Source of the DNA: Nitrospirota bacterium
Lineage (GTDB): Bacteria; JACPQY01
NCBI GenBank assembly: GCA_016180645.1
Contig: JACPAV010000004.1
Coordinates: 181,409 to 245,408 of the forward strand
Length of the DNA: 64,000 bases
Direction of reading: 5' to 3'
Shown here: piece by piece, positions 56,290-64,000 of the stretch
Layout of the letters: every line of letters begins with the position of its first letter
How positions within the stretch are numbered: the first letter of the stretch is position 1
Position numbers and translations under genes: made by a program
The notes under the pieces: model-generated
Seen by the model: the letters and a program-made list of their open reading frames with translations, nothing else
Database searches by the model: none
What the model was told of the DNA's origin: nothing

Positions 56290-58980
56290 CTAGTCGGCGG
56301 AAATGGTTTTTGCCACCCGGTCGATTTTCAGGAATGAAAACAACGCCGGATCAGGGTCCAGCTCCTGCCAGATACCGAGTTGCTCCTTCGGGTCCGGAGA
56401 CAAACTTCGAAGAAGCCAGACGATCCTCTCCTCGATGCCGTCTCCTCTCCTTCCCATTTCGTAGGCCACCAAGTACCGTCGCAGGGCGATACGCTTCAGC
56501 CCAAGCCGTTCATCCCATCGACCAACCCGGTAGTGGAGTCTGGATGGGAAGGTATTGATCGGAAAAGTTTCGACCCGATAGACCAGGACGTCCGCGCCCA
56601 CATCGCCGTACGCGCGAAACTCGATCTCGGGATATTCCCCGTCCAGCTCGAACTCGAAATAGAAATCCCTGATCTTGTGATGGGGATCGTTCTTGGCCTG
56701 GAGAACTTGGTCCGCGCAAATCGAACGCTCCGCGTGGAGGCGCTCGCCACGACTGACGACTTTCAGCGTCAGGCTGCATCCCTCCAGGGATTCAACGATA
56801 AGTCCGTATCGAACGACGTATCGCCCGGGTCCCAGGGTGAGATAGGGGCCGTTCAACATGTTGCCCCGGACGGCCCAAGATTGCCGATCGGCCTTGTCCC
56901 GCCAGGAGAACCATTCATCCCGATAGGAGGCCACTCCATCTTTGAGTTGTGCGGCCAGGTTGTAACGGCGTTCCCCCCCCCCGACCAAGGTGTTTCCAAC
57001 GAGGATGTAGATCAGGACTCCCGAGCAGGCCCAAAGTGATCCCAGACCGATCTTCGACCACGCATCGGTCCCGGAGGGAGGATTGGGGCTAGGCGCCTTG
57101 GGCGGCCATCCTTCGTGCTCCGGATAGCGCCCGCCCTCCTGGCGAGGTGACCGGAAAACCAACCAAAGGGCAAGGAGGGTGAAAGCCATCGGAATCACCA
57201 GATTCATTTCATGGACGAAACAGAACCCGGGCCACAGCTTGTACAGCCTCAAGGGAAATCCTATCGTGTCGAGCATGGCCAGGAAGTGATTGGAGCATCC
57301 GAGATCGGTTACGCCGAAATCCCAGTAGTTCGGAAGGCACGTTTCCGGAGCGATGCCGACAACCAGACTGACGAACATCGTCCAGCCGCCGAGCAAGACC
57401 GGCAAGGTGTACCTCCCGGCCTGGACCAGCGATTGGAGTCCGAGAGCCATCCACGGCGCGGCGAGAGGCAGAAAATAGACAAGGAACCGACCTGCGGGCG
57501 CCCACCCCGTATTGCTGCCCCGGTGGAGTAGAAACGCCAGGGGAAAAGCTCCCAGCAAGGCGAGGAGCGTCGCCTGCCGACGCCTCTCCCTGAAAAAGGG
57601 CCGGAGGCCGCAAAGCGTCAGGAGGTAGATCGGTGAATACAGCAGCAATCCGTGGGCTTGGGCCAGCCAGTGGGACCAGGCATCATGGTAAAAAGGGTGT
57701 GGGAGCCATGGGTATTGCGTCTCCCCCAACCCGCCGTGCCACGCGCCGGGCTTGAACTTGGCTGCAATGCGTTGGATGCCGTACCAAAGACCCGGCCCAT
57801 CCCGGTACGGTGCAAGGCTGGACCACAGCCCCACACCCAGGACCGGAAGCGGCAGGAGGAGCAGGATCTTGAGCCACGCGCGCTTCTCATAACGGAACAT
57901 CCGATATGCAATCACGCCGTAGAAGGGAATTCCAAGAACGGCGTACCGTGCCTTGACGAGAAGCATGAGACCCGCCAGAACGGCGCCGATCAAGGATCGG
58001 GACACGGAGTGCGGTCGCAGGAGTATCAGCAGCATTCCTGCCGTCAACATCATTCCGACGGTCTCCGGATAGGCATAGAAAACGACCTGGGACAGGGGAT
58101 AGGAGAATAGGAGGATCGAAGACGTCGCGAGGGCGATCGGGTGAGAACGGGTCAGATCAAGCACCAGGAGGAAAAGGAACAACCCCGCGAGGGCTTGGAG
58201 GATGCATTGTTCAACCATGACTCCAAGTCTACCCCCCAGGAGGTAGCCGGGGGCCATGAGGGTTGAATAGGTCCTCGGATGCCTGGCGCCGGTGTCGCCC
58301 CGCATCTTGGTCAGCGCGTCTTCGTGGGTGTCGATGAACTCCTGATAGTCGCCGGCGAGGATGTTGTTTTCCACGTCGAAGTCGCCGTCTTTGAGAAGCG
58401 ACGCGGTCCACATGAGATAACTCGGTTCGTCCCCCACGGCCCACCGAACTTCGGCCTGCCACGGGGCCCACAGCCCACCCGCGAGAAAGAAGAGGAGCCA
58501 AACGGCAAACTTGAGGCTCCCCGGCCGGAAGCATTGGGGAAGAGCGCGGATCAGGAGTCCGACCAGGCAGGCGGTTCGGAAAGCGACTGTGGAAATGTAG
58601 GCGGTTCCCATCCAAATCTTGAGGGGGAAATCGGGCCGCCAGAAAACGAGGGCCATGACGATGGGGAAAAGGCTCAGGTGGATCAGGTCGTGCTTCGTGT
58701 ATGCGCGCGAATCGAGGGGCACGCCCATGAACCGGAGCAGGCGCGGCGCGAGGAAGAATGCGAAAAACACGGCCGCGTACCACGTAGGAAAATCGAAGGC
58801 TCTCCAGGCGTGGCCGAAGAAATGGAATGTTCCATCGCTCCGCCAGTCGGCCTGTAGCGGCGCAAGTGACCAGATCTTGCGCAGAAGGAAGCTGAAAATC
58901 GCCCCGAGGACAAGAAGGTGGACCCCGGCCCAACGAGGGGACTCCCGTGGAGATCGCGATGCGGGACTCTCAGGATTCAC
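56290..58980 (-). CDS. GT-C-type membrane glycosyltransferase
   Basis: 896 aa. About a dozen membrane segments (ICLYP-style runs such as HLLVLGAIFSFLLRKIW, LLFFLAGGLWAP). The first large periplasmic loop holds VRWAVGDEPSYLMWTASLLK, where the GDEP/S acid is the likely catalytic Asp/Glu of GT-C/ArnT/PMT-like enzymes. The C-terminal 220 residues are extracytoplasmic and beta-rich. It would move a lipid-linked sugar onto a glycan or protein. It is transcribed with the GT4 and flippase genes upstream (11-bp overlap). Confidence 0.82.
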   Translation of the reverse strand: MNPESPASRSPRESPRWAGVHLLVLGAIFSFLLRKIWSLAPLQADWRSDGTFHFFGHAWRAFDFPTWYAAVFFAFFLAPRLLRFMGVPLDSRAYTKHDLIHLSLFPIVMALVFWRPDFPLKIWMGTAYISTVAFRTACLVGLLIRALPQCFRPGSLKFAVWLLFFLAGGLWAPWQAEVRWAVGDEPSYLMWTASLLKDGDFDVENNILAGDYQEFIDTHEDALTKMRGDTGARHPRTYSTLMAPGYLLGGRLGVMVEQCILQALAGLFLFLLVLDLTRSHPIALATSSILLFSYPLSQVVFYAYPETVGMMLTAGMLLILLRPHSVSRSLIGAVLAGLMLLVKARYAVLGIPFYGVIAYRMFRYEKRAWLKILLLLPLPVLGVGLWSSLAPYRDGPGLWYGIQRIAAKFKPGAWHGGLGETQYPWLPHPFYHDAWSHWLAQAHGLLLYSPIYLLTLCGLRPFFRERRRQATLLALLGAFPLAFLLHRGSNTGWAPAGRFLVYFLPLAAPWMALGLQSLVQAGRYTLPVLLGGWTMFVSLVVGIAPETCLPNYWDFGVTDLGCSNHFLAMLDTIGFPLRLYKLWPGFCFVHEMNLVIPMAFTLLALWLVFRSPRQEGGRYPEHEGWPPKAPSPNPPSGTDAWSKIGLGSLWACSGVLIYILVGNTLVGGGERRYNLAAQLKDGVASYRDEWFSWRDKADRQSWAVRGNMLNGPYLTLGPGRYVVRYGLIVESLEGCSLTLKVVSRGERLHAERSICADQVLQAKNDPHHKIRDFYFEFELDGEYPEIEFRAYGDVGADVLVYRVETFPINTFPSRLHYRVGRWDERLGLKRIALRRYLVAYEMGRRGDGIEERIVWLLRSLSPDPKEQLGIWQELDPDPALFSFLKIDRVAKTISAD

Positions 58981-60223
58981 GCCCGCGGTCCTTCTTCTGC
59001 CTCAACCAGTCCGAAATTGTATTCGTGAAACGCGGCCCACAAGTTTCCCATGACCAATCGGCCCGAATTCGGTCGTGCCCGGCCCGTCCCATGCGTCGAC
59101 GTGTCTTGTCATCCTCCAACAGATTTTCTACGGCCTCACCAAATTCCGTTTCGTCGCGCGCGACCAGGCGGCCCGTCTCCCCATTCACCACGGTTTCCCT
59201 GACGCCCCCTTCCCCCACGGCTACCACCGGTGTGCCGCAGGCCATGGCCTCCAAGGGAGCGAGGCCGAAGGGTTCCAGGTAGGGGGCATAGACGAGCAGC
59301 TTGGCTCGATGGTACGCCTCGGCGAGGGCAGAGTCTTCCACCCCGAGGCGGATCTCCAAGTGGACGCCGAATTTCGACGCAAGCGTCTCCAAGTGTGAAC
59401 GATGGCGCGGATCTTCTCGGTCGCCGATCGCAACGAGACCGGGGCGGCGCTTCGGCGGAATGCGCGCCAGCGACCGAATGATGAACTCATATCCTTTCGG
59501 CGCCATGAGGGCTCCCACCGAGAGGACCACGTTCTCGCGTGGCACCTTTGTCGGGTGAAACACGGCGGTCTCGATTCCGATGCGGCAAACTCGTGAGTCG
59601 CGACCATAGGCCCGAAGAATGGATTCCCTCGAAAAATAGGAGTTGGCGAGAAGCAGCCCGGCGTGCTGGGCGTTCTCGCGGTCGATCTCCGCAATCGTCC
59701 GGGTCACGCGTCGCCAGAATCTTCGCCGAATGGCGCGCCCGAAGCCATCGCCGCCGCTCGACCCGAATTCGAGCTGCTCGATAATCGATTCGCGCGAGGC
59801 CCGGTAAGGTTGCTGGCAGTAGAAGACGCTGGGCGTCCGGAGCCGGCGGAGCAGGTACGGGGCGATGGTCACTTCGTCGTGTTCCGAATAAACAAGGTCG
59901 TACGCCCCCCGGTCAATCTCCGCGGCAATCCGGGTGTGAACTTGAAAAAGGGGAGGCAGACGACGCATGGTTCGGGAGGCCCAGAGCAAAGGGTTTGTGC
60001 GGCGAAGGCCGGGCGCCATCGCCCAACTGCGGAAGCCGCCGCCGACCGGGAACGCCGTCACGCTCTTCGCCCACGGCTTCAACGGCAGGAAATCCCCCTC
60101 TTGGGCGGTCTCGGGGACAAACACGTCCGGCGCATGCCCGGCCGAGCTCAATGCCCGAACGAATCCCTGCAGGGCCCTCTTGGCCCCGCCGGTGGGGATG
60201 TTATGGAAGACGGCGATGCGCAT
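58970..60223 (-). CDS. GT4-family glycosyltransferase
   Basis: 417 aa from ATG 60223, overlapping the flippase end by 23 bp. GT-B fold: MRIAVFHNIPTGGAKRALQG at the start, CRIGIETAVFHPTKV, VVLSVGALMAPKGYEFIIRS and the donor-site [20 protein letters not shown] with EGGVRETVVNGETGRLV. It uses an NDP-sugar, probably for the polysaccharide exported by the adjacent flippase. Its end overlaps the GT-C gene. Sugar identity unknown. Confidence 0.9.
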   Translation of the reverse strand: MRIAVFHNIPTGGAKRALQGFVRALSSAGHAPDVFVPETAQEGDFLPLKPWAKSVTAFPVGGGFRSWAMAPGLRRTNPLLWASRTMRRLPPLFQVHTRIAAEIDRGAYDLVYSEHDEVTIAPYLLRRLRTPSVFYCQQPYRASRESIIEQLEFGSSGGDGFGRAIRRRFWRRVTRTIAEIDRENAQHAGLLLANSYFSRESILRAYGRDSRVCRIGIETAVFHPTKVPRENVVLSVGALMAPKGYEFIIRSLARIPPKRRPGLVAIGDREDPRHRSHLETLASKFGVHLEIRLGVEDSALAEAYHRAKLLVYAPYLEPFGLAPLEAMACGTPVVAVGEGGVRETVVNGETGRLVARDETEFGEAVENLLEDDKTRRRMGRAGHDRIRADWSWETCGPRFTNTISDWLRQKKDRGRES

Positions 60224-61430
60224 GAATCCGACCAACCTTTACCGAGTAGAGTATCACGAGAAGCGCCGTTCCCATCGCGTAGGAGGCGACGGTGATCCAC
60301 GCCGCGCCGACGCCGCCCCGGGACGGAATGATGGCCAGGCACAATCCGACGTGGGCGACGGCGGATACGACGACCGTTCCGAGCACGTGCTTTTCGTATC
60401 CCAGGGCAAGGAGGGGCTGAGAGAACGGTCCGTTTATTCCGGTTAGCAGCACGAGAATGAGAAGGATGCGGAAGAGCGGAATCGAGGAAGCATAGGCGTC
60501 CCCGAAAACCAGCCCGATTGCAGGGCCGGCAAGGACCCATCCGAGGGCCACCAGGGCGCAACCGAGGCCCAGAGACATCCACAAGAATCTCTTGCGTTGA
60601 CGCAGGAAGGCGTCGGAATTCGATTGACCGAGGTTCGAAAGTCTTGGGAATATCGCCGAGCCGAGCCAGGCCACGACCACTTGGATGACGCTCATGGCTC
60701 TGAAGGCCGCCGCATAGTGGCCCAACTCTTCCTGCGAGCGCGTGGCATTGAGGATGATCGTGTCGGCCGTGCCCCAATAGAGGTTTCCCATAACGGTCAG
60801 TGACCAAAAGGAGAGCGAGCGTTGGGCATGGTTGCGAATTTCCCCCGCTGAGGAAATCCAGCGACCGGGCATCCATCCCAAGCCGATGAGGACGGCGAGA
60901 TTCGCGAGAACCGTGCCGGAGACGAACAGGAAAGGCACTCGAAGAATGCCCGCGGGGTCACGCACCCAGAGGAAGAAAAGCATCAGCGGAACCAAGGAGG
61001 CAAGGATCCGGGAAAGTCCCGTCAAGGGCATTCGTTCGAGTCCCTGGAGCGCCCAGTCCACGCTCAGTGCGCGGGCGGGAAGAAGGAGTCCAAACCCGAC
61101 CATGAGGACCTTGGTCTCCCCGTTTGCCGGCCAGAGGAGAACGGCGGCGCCGAAAAGAACCAGCAGGACCAGCGAACACGTCCATCGGAGGGAGAGAAAA
61201 CGCTCCAAGTGCACACGGATCCGCGCCGGATCGCGGGCGATCTCCCGCATTCCGTAGGTGCTCACTCCTAAGTCGGCCAGCAAGACCAGGTAATTAGACC
61301 AGGCCATGGCATAGGACAGCTTCCCGAAGCCTTCGGGCTGGAGCACCCGAGCGAGGTACATCTGTGTCAGGAAGGTGAACACCAGCGCGGCTCCGCTCCC
61401 GAAGCCGAACCAGAGGAAATTTCGAATCAT
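60201..61430 (-). CDS. polysaccharide flippase, Wzx/MATE-like
   Basis: 409 aa from ATG 61430; the longer frame upstream has no membrane pattern and covers intergenic sequence. Twelve to fourteen membrane helices are visible, starting FGFGSGAALVFTFLTQMYLA then RVLQPEGFGKLSYAMAWSNY, the typical start of polysaccharide-repeat-unit exporters. It probably flips the lipid-linked unit built by the neighbouring glycosyltransferases. First gene of this operon. Confidence 0.9.
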   Translation of the reverse strand: MIRNFLWFGFGSGAALVFTFLTQMYLARVLQPEGFGKLSYAMAWSNYLVLLADLGVSTYGMREIARDPARIRVHLERFLSLRWTCSLVLLVLFGAAVLLWPANGETKVLMVGFGLLLPARALSVDWALQGLERMPLTGLSRILASLVPLMLFFLWVRDPAGILRVPFLFVSGTVLANLAVLIGLGWMPGRWISSAGEIRNHAQRSLSFWSLTVMGNLYWGTADTIILNATRSQEELGHYAAAFRAMSVIQVVVAWLGSAIFPRLSNLGQSNSDAFLRQRKRFLWMSLGLGCALVALGWVLAGPAIGLVFGDAYASSIPLFRILLILVLLTGINGPFSQPLLALGYEKHVLGTVVVSAVAHVGLCLAIIPSRGGVGAAWITVASYAMGTALLVILYSVKVGRIHAHRRLP

Positions 61431-61449
61431 CGAGCGCCGCACAGGCGGC

Positions 61450-61477
61450 AGTGTAGAGAGTCCTCTTCTCGTGTCAA
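61450..61477 (-). promoter_or_regulatory. promoter of the flippase operon
   Basis: Minus strand TTGACA (61477-61472), 16-nt spacer, TACACT (61455-61450); the leader before ATG 61430 is about 13 nt. It is divergent from the GT4 promoter at 61514. Confidence 0.7.
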
Positions 61478-61513
61478 CGAATCGGCCTCCGCGTTCCTGC
61501 GGCTTGGGGCGGA

Positions 61514-61522
61514 TGTTATACT
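61514..61522 (+). promoter_or_regulatory. extended -10 promoter of the tandem GT4 genes
   Basis: TGT-TATACT (61514-61522), 6 nt, ATG 61529; leaderless type. Confidence 0.65.
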
Positions 61523-61528
61523 CGCGCC

Positions 61529-62725
61529 ATGGCCCCACCACCCGAAACGCCGCCGGAGGCGGCCGTCGAATCTCGGCCCTCCAGGCCGGTTTCGGGTGGT
61601 GGGGTGAAAGCAGGGATCGGCGCGTTCGATCGGTCCGTCTCGCGCACCGGGCTGGGCACGTTGGTGGGCCACCTCGTCCCGGAGCTGATGCGGCAGATGC
61701 CGGAGGCTCACTGCTTTGCGATCGGTTCGGAACTGTCCTCCTGTTTTCACGGGAGGGTGGACGTCGTTCGGCCGCAACCGTTCCCAAAGGGGTGGCGGGG
61801 AGCCGCGGATCGTCTCTTGGCCCACCAGACTCGTTTGAAGAAGAAGATTCGACAGGCGGGCCTTTCCATCTACTACAGCACGGACCACCAAGGCATCCTT
61901 TGGCCCGGCGTTGGCCAGGTGATTACCCTGCTCGACCTGATCCCCCTCCACTACGAGGATGCGCATCCAAAACTCCGCCGCTACTTCGAGGTTTTCCTGC
62001 CCTTCTTGCTGAGGCATGTGCGCGGGGTGGTCTGCATTTCGGAGGCAACCCGTCAGGATTTCCTGTCAAGGTTTCGCTTTCCCGCCGAACGGGTTCGGGT
62101 GGCCCTCCTGGGATGTGATCATTCCCTTTTCCATCCACCGAACGCGTCGAACGAAACCGGCCGATCCGTTCGGGACCCTTACTTCCTCTTCGTGGCGGCC
62201 CTGGCGCCCCACAAGAACCTCCTCCGGGCGGTGGAAGCTTTGGCGCGCGTGGAGGATCGGCGGTATGAGCTTGTCGTGGTTGGAGAGGATCCGCGTGGGA
62301 TGCAGCCGGACATCCGGTTGTCTGCCGATCGGCTCGGCCTGGGAAGCAGGGTCCGGTTCGTCGGCCCGTCGGCTCCCCGCGATCTGGCCCGGTGGTACTT
62401 CGAATCCGCCGGCCTCGTCTTCCCATCCGTCCGGGAAGGTTTTGGGCTGCCTGCGTTGGAGGCGATGGCGAGTGGTTGCCCCGTCATCGCTTCGAACAAT
62501 TCATCCTTGCCGGAGGTATGTGGTCCGGCCGCCTTGTACGTCGATCCGCTTGACGTGGGATCCATCTCACGGGCGATGAATCGGATTGTGTGGGAGAAAG
62601 GTCTGGGCGACGAACTCCGGCGGCGCGGTCTGGAGCGGGCGGCGGGCTTCACGTGGCGGCGGACGGCTGAAACCATCATCGCATTTCTGAGAGAGATCGA
62701 TTCGGGAGGAGGGAGCCAGGCATGA
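61529..62725 (+). CDS. GT4-family glycosyltransferase (tandem copy 1)
   Basis: 398 aa. A Pro-rich 25-residue lead is followed by VKAGIGAFDRSVSRTGLGTL, PFPKGWRGAADRLLAHQTRL, VITLLDLIPLHYEDAHPKLR, RGVVCISEATRQDFLSRFRF and the donor-site FPSVREGFGLPALEAMASGC. The next gene has the same order of motifs and the same PFPKGW segment, so the pair arose by tandem duplication. Stop and start overlap (ATGA). Probable step in polysaccharide assembly. Confidence 0.92.
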   Translation: MAPPPETPPEAAVESRPSRPVSGGGVKAGIGAFDRSVSRTGLGTLVGHLVPELMRQMPEAHCFAIGSELSSCFHGRVDVVRPQPFPKGWRGAADRLLAHQTRLKKKIRQAGLSIYYSTDHQGILWPGVGQVITLLDLIPLHYEDAHPKLRRYFEVFLPFLLRHVRGVVCISEATRQDFLSRFRFPAERVRVALLGCDHSLFHPPNASNETGRSVRDPYFLFVAALAPHKNLLRAVEALARVEDRRYELVVVGEDPRGMQPDIRLSADRLGLGSRVRFVGPSAPRDLARWYFESAGLVFPSVREGFGLPALEAMASGCPVIASNNSSLPEVCGPAALYVDPLDVGSISRAMNRIVWEKGLGDELRRRGLERAAGFTWRRTAETIIAFLREIDSGGGSQA

Positions 62726-63828
62726 AGCTCGGCGTCGGGGCGTTCGATCTGGGCAAGCTCCACACGGGGATCGGCATTTTCAGCCACCATGTTGCCATCG
62801 GACTCATGGAGCGGTTCAGCGAAGCGCGGACCTATGCGCTGGATGCGTGGGAGACGGGCCGTTTTTCCGAACGAACCGTACTCATGAGGCGGTCGCCGTT
62901 CCCGAAAGGATGGATGGGCGTGGCCAAACGGCTCCACGGCTACCAAATCGGGCTTCGATCCCGCGTGAAAGCCGACTCCCGGGATCTGTTCTACACTACG
63001 GCACACGAGGGCCTGCTCGCCCCGCCTTGTGCCCAAGTGGTGACGCTGCATGACCTGATCCCTCTTCGGTTCCCCGATATTCACCCCAAGCTCCGCCGCT
63101 ACTTCCAAGTCGTGTTTCCGTGGATCCTTCGGGCATCGAAGGGGGTGGTTTGCGCCTCGGAGGCGACCAAGCGGGATCTCCTGTCCTTCTATCGCTTTCC
63201 GGAGGATCGTACCTGCGTGTCACTGGAGGCATGCGATCCGGCGCATTTCCGGCGGCGGACCGGTCGCGTGGTGAGCGCGGGACTCGGCTGGGATCGCTTT
63301 TTCCTCTTCATGGGATCGACTGCGATGCACAAGAACGTCTTGAGGCTTGTGGAGGCGTTTTCGGGGTTGGCGGATCACGGAGGAGTGGGCCTTGTCCTGG
63401 CCGGCCCGCAGGATCCCCGGGCGGGGCCCGGAATCGAAGCCGCCATCCATCGGCTCGGGCTGTCGGATCGAATCCGGATGATCGGCCGCGTTCCGGCAGA
63501 AGAGATCCCCCATTGGTACTCCGAGGCCCTGGCCCTCGTCTTCCCCTCTCTCCACGAGGGGTTTGGACTCCCGCCGCTTGAAGCGATGGCGTGCGGCTGC
63601 CCGGTGATCTCCTCGAACGCGGCCTCGCTTCCGGAGGTTTGCGGGGGCGCGGCGCTCTACGTGGATCCGTTGAGCGTGGATTCGATCCGCAAGGCGATGA
63701 ACGATATTCTCGCCGATGAGCGGCTCCGGGAGTCGCTGCGCGAGAAGGGACTCCGTCAGGCTTCGGCATTCACCTGGGAAAAAACCGTGGAGCGGATCGC
63801 CGGGTTTCTACTCCGAGTCGCCTCTTAG
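62722..63828 (+). CDS. GT4-family glycosyltransferase (tandem copy 2)
   Basis: 368 aa. It starts [20 protein letters not shown] and contains [57 protein letters not shown] and [20 protein letters not shown], clearly related to copy 1 throughout. Divergence suggests a different linkage or sugar. It overlaps the end of copy 1 (ATGA) and, at its own end, a possible small gene on the other strand. Confidence 0.92.
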   Translation: MKLGVGAFDLGKLHTGIGIFSHHVAIGLMERFSEARTYALDAWETGRFSERTVLMRRSPFPKGWMGVAKRLHGYQIGLRSRVKADSRDLFYTTAHEGLLAPPCAQVVTLHDLIPLRFPDIHPKLRRYFQVVFPWILRASKGVVCASEATKRDLLSFYRFPEDRTCVSLEACDPAHFRRRTGRVVSAGLGWDRFFLFMGSTAMHKNVLRLVEAFSGLADHGGVGLVLAGPQDPRAGPGIEAAIHRLGLSDRIRMIGRVPAEEIPHWYSEALALVFPSLHEGFGLPPLEAMACGCPVISSNAASLPEVCGGAALYVDPLSVDSIRKAMNDILADERLRESLREKGLRQASAFTWEKTVERIAGFLLRVAS

Positions 63829-63942
63829 CTCGACTTTTGCCATTTTTCCATGCTGTGTGAACATCACTTCACGAGGGAAGGCCATTTTCACGCCGTGAAT
63901 GTTGAGACAGGAGCCGTTTTCCGGTCTCGTTTCAAAATTCAT
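63808..63942 (-). CDS. possible small protein, 44 aa
   Basis: From ATG 63942 the frame reads MNFETRPENGSCLNIHGVKM then [20 protein letters not shown] and stops at 63808, overlapping the GT4 gene end by 21 bp. The strand-like second half looks protein-like, and the start overlaps the stop of the partial upstream frame by 11 bp. No ribosome-binding site is clear. Confidence 0.35.
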   Translation of the reverse strand: MNFETRPENGSCLNIHGVKMAFPREVMFTQHGKMAKVELRGDSE

Positions 63943-64000
63943 CGCTCAGAATCTCGCTCGGATGGGAAGGTATCTTCAGCCACCGCTCAAGCGATTCGTA
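63932..64000 (-). CDS. partial frame at window edge
   Basis: The frame from the edge reads YESLERWLKIPSHPSEILSD then EF and stops at 63932. It may be the end of a gene whose start is outside the window. Nothing more can be said. Confidence 0.3.
   Translation of the reverse strand, partial: YESLERWLKIPSHPSEILSDEF

Overview
The window looks like chromosomal DNA of a high-GC, diderm (Gram-negative-type) bacterium. It carries an LptD-type outer-membrane LPS-assembly protein, several lipobox lipoproteins, signal peptidases I and II, a heptosyltransferase-like GT9 enzyme and a polysaccharide gene cluster. Gene order is mosaic, with housekeeping operons (lepA-lepB, coaE-purM-purN, hisA-hisF-hisI-nuoA) beside orphan lipoproteins and regulators. 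I cannot assign a phylum. The mix of secreted hydrolases, Memo-family proteins, a selenoprotein and leaderless genes suggests a deltaproteobacteria/myxobacteria-like or uncultivated lineage, but this is inference. No rRNA, tRNA, CRISPR array, phage or complete insertion sequence was seen.

Layout. 0-6.7 kb: metallo-beta-lactamase-fold hydrolase (cut by the window edge), secreted alpha/beta hydrolase, SEC-C protein, TrmJ-like methyltransferase, then UDP-glucose dehydrogenase and UDP-glucuronate decarboxylase. 6.8-10.7 kb: lepA, lepB and two small TolC-like secreted proteins. 11.0-13.3 kb: accessory islet with an AbiV-like gene, two PIN-toxin modules and a MITE-like palindrome. 13.35-15.0 kb: a glutaredoxin whose first active-site Cys is an in-frame TGA (likely selenocysteine), an HD-GYP response regulator and an FmdB zinc-ribbon protein. 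15-24.2 kb: FAD oxidoreductase, purN, purM, coaE, Memo-like protein, ABC permease, UPF0182 protein, lspA. 24.2-27.7 kb: lipoproteins and two more toxin-antitoxin loci, one decayed. 27.9-38.9 kb: radical SAM protein, GT9 and GT4 enzymes, a second secreted hydrolase, adenylate cyclase, a second Memo-like protein, a GAF-GGDEF protein. 38.9-41.3 kb: a 2.4-kb region with no convincing gene but two perfect parS-like palindromes and an AT-rich tract. 41.3-55.6 kb: lptD, his genes, LysM lipoprotein, FAD-linked oxidase, radical SAM, GMC oxidoreductase, large multi-domain lipoprotein. 56.3-63.8 kb: glycan assembly cluster (GT-C enzyme, three GT4 enzymes, flippase).

Two genome-wide habits stand out. First, many monocistronic or first-of-operon genes have a sigma70-like -10 hexamer ending exactly 6 (sometimes 7) nt before the start codon, which predicts leaderless mRNAs; genes within operons use start/stop overlaps or Shine-Dalgarno (SD) sites. 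Second, the intergenic regions, and a few coding regions, carry several families of small palindromic repeats, including a two-hairpin GTAG...CTAC family, a 69-bp two-hairpin family and GTGAATC-type heptamer palindromes inserted in frame.
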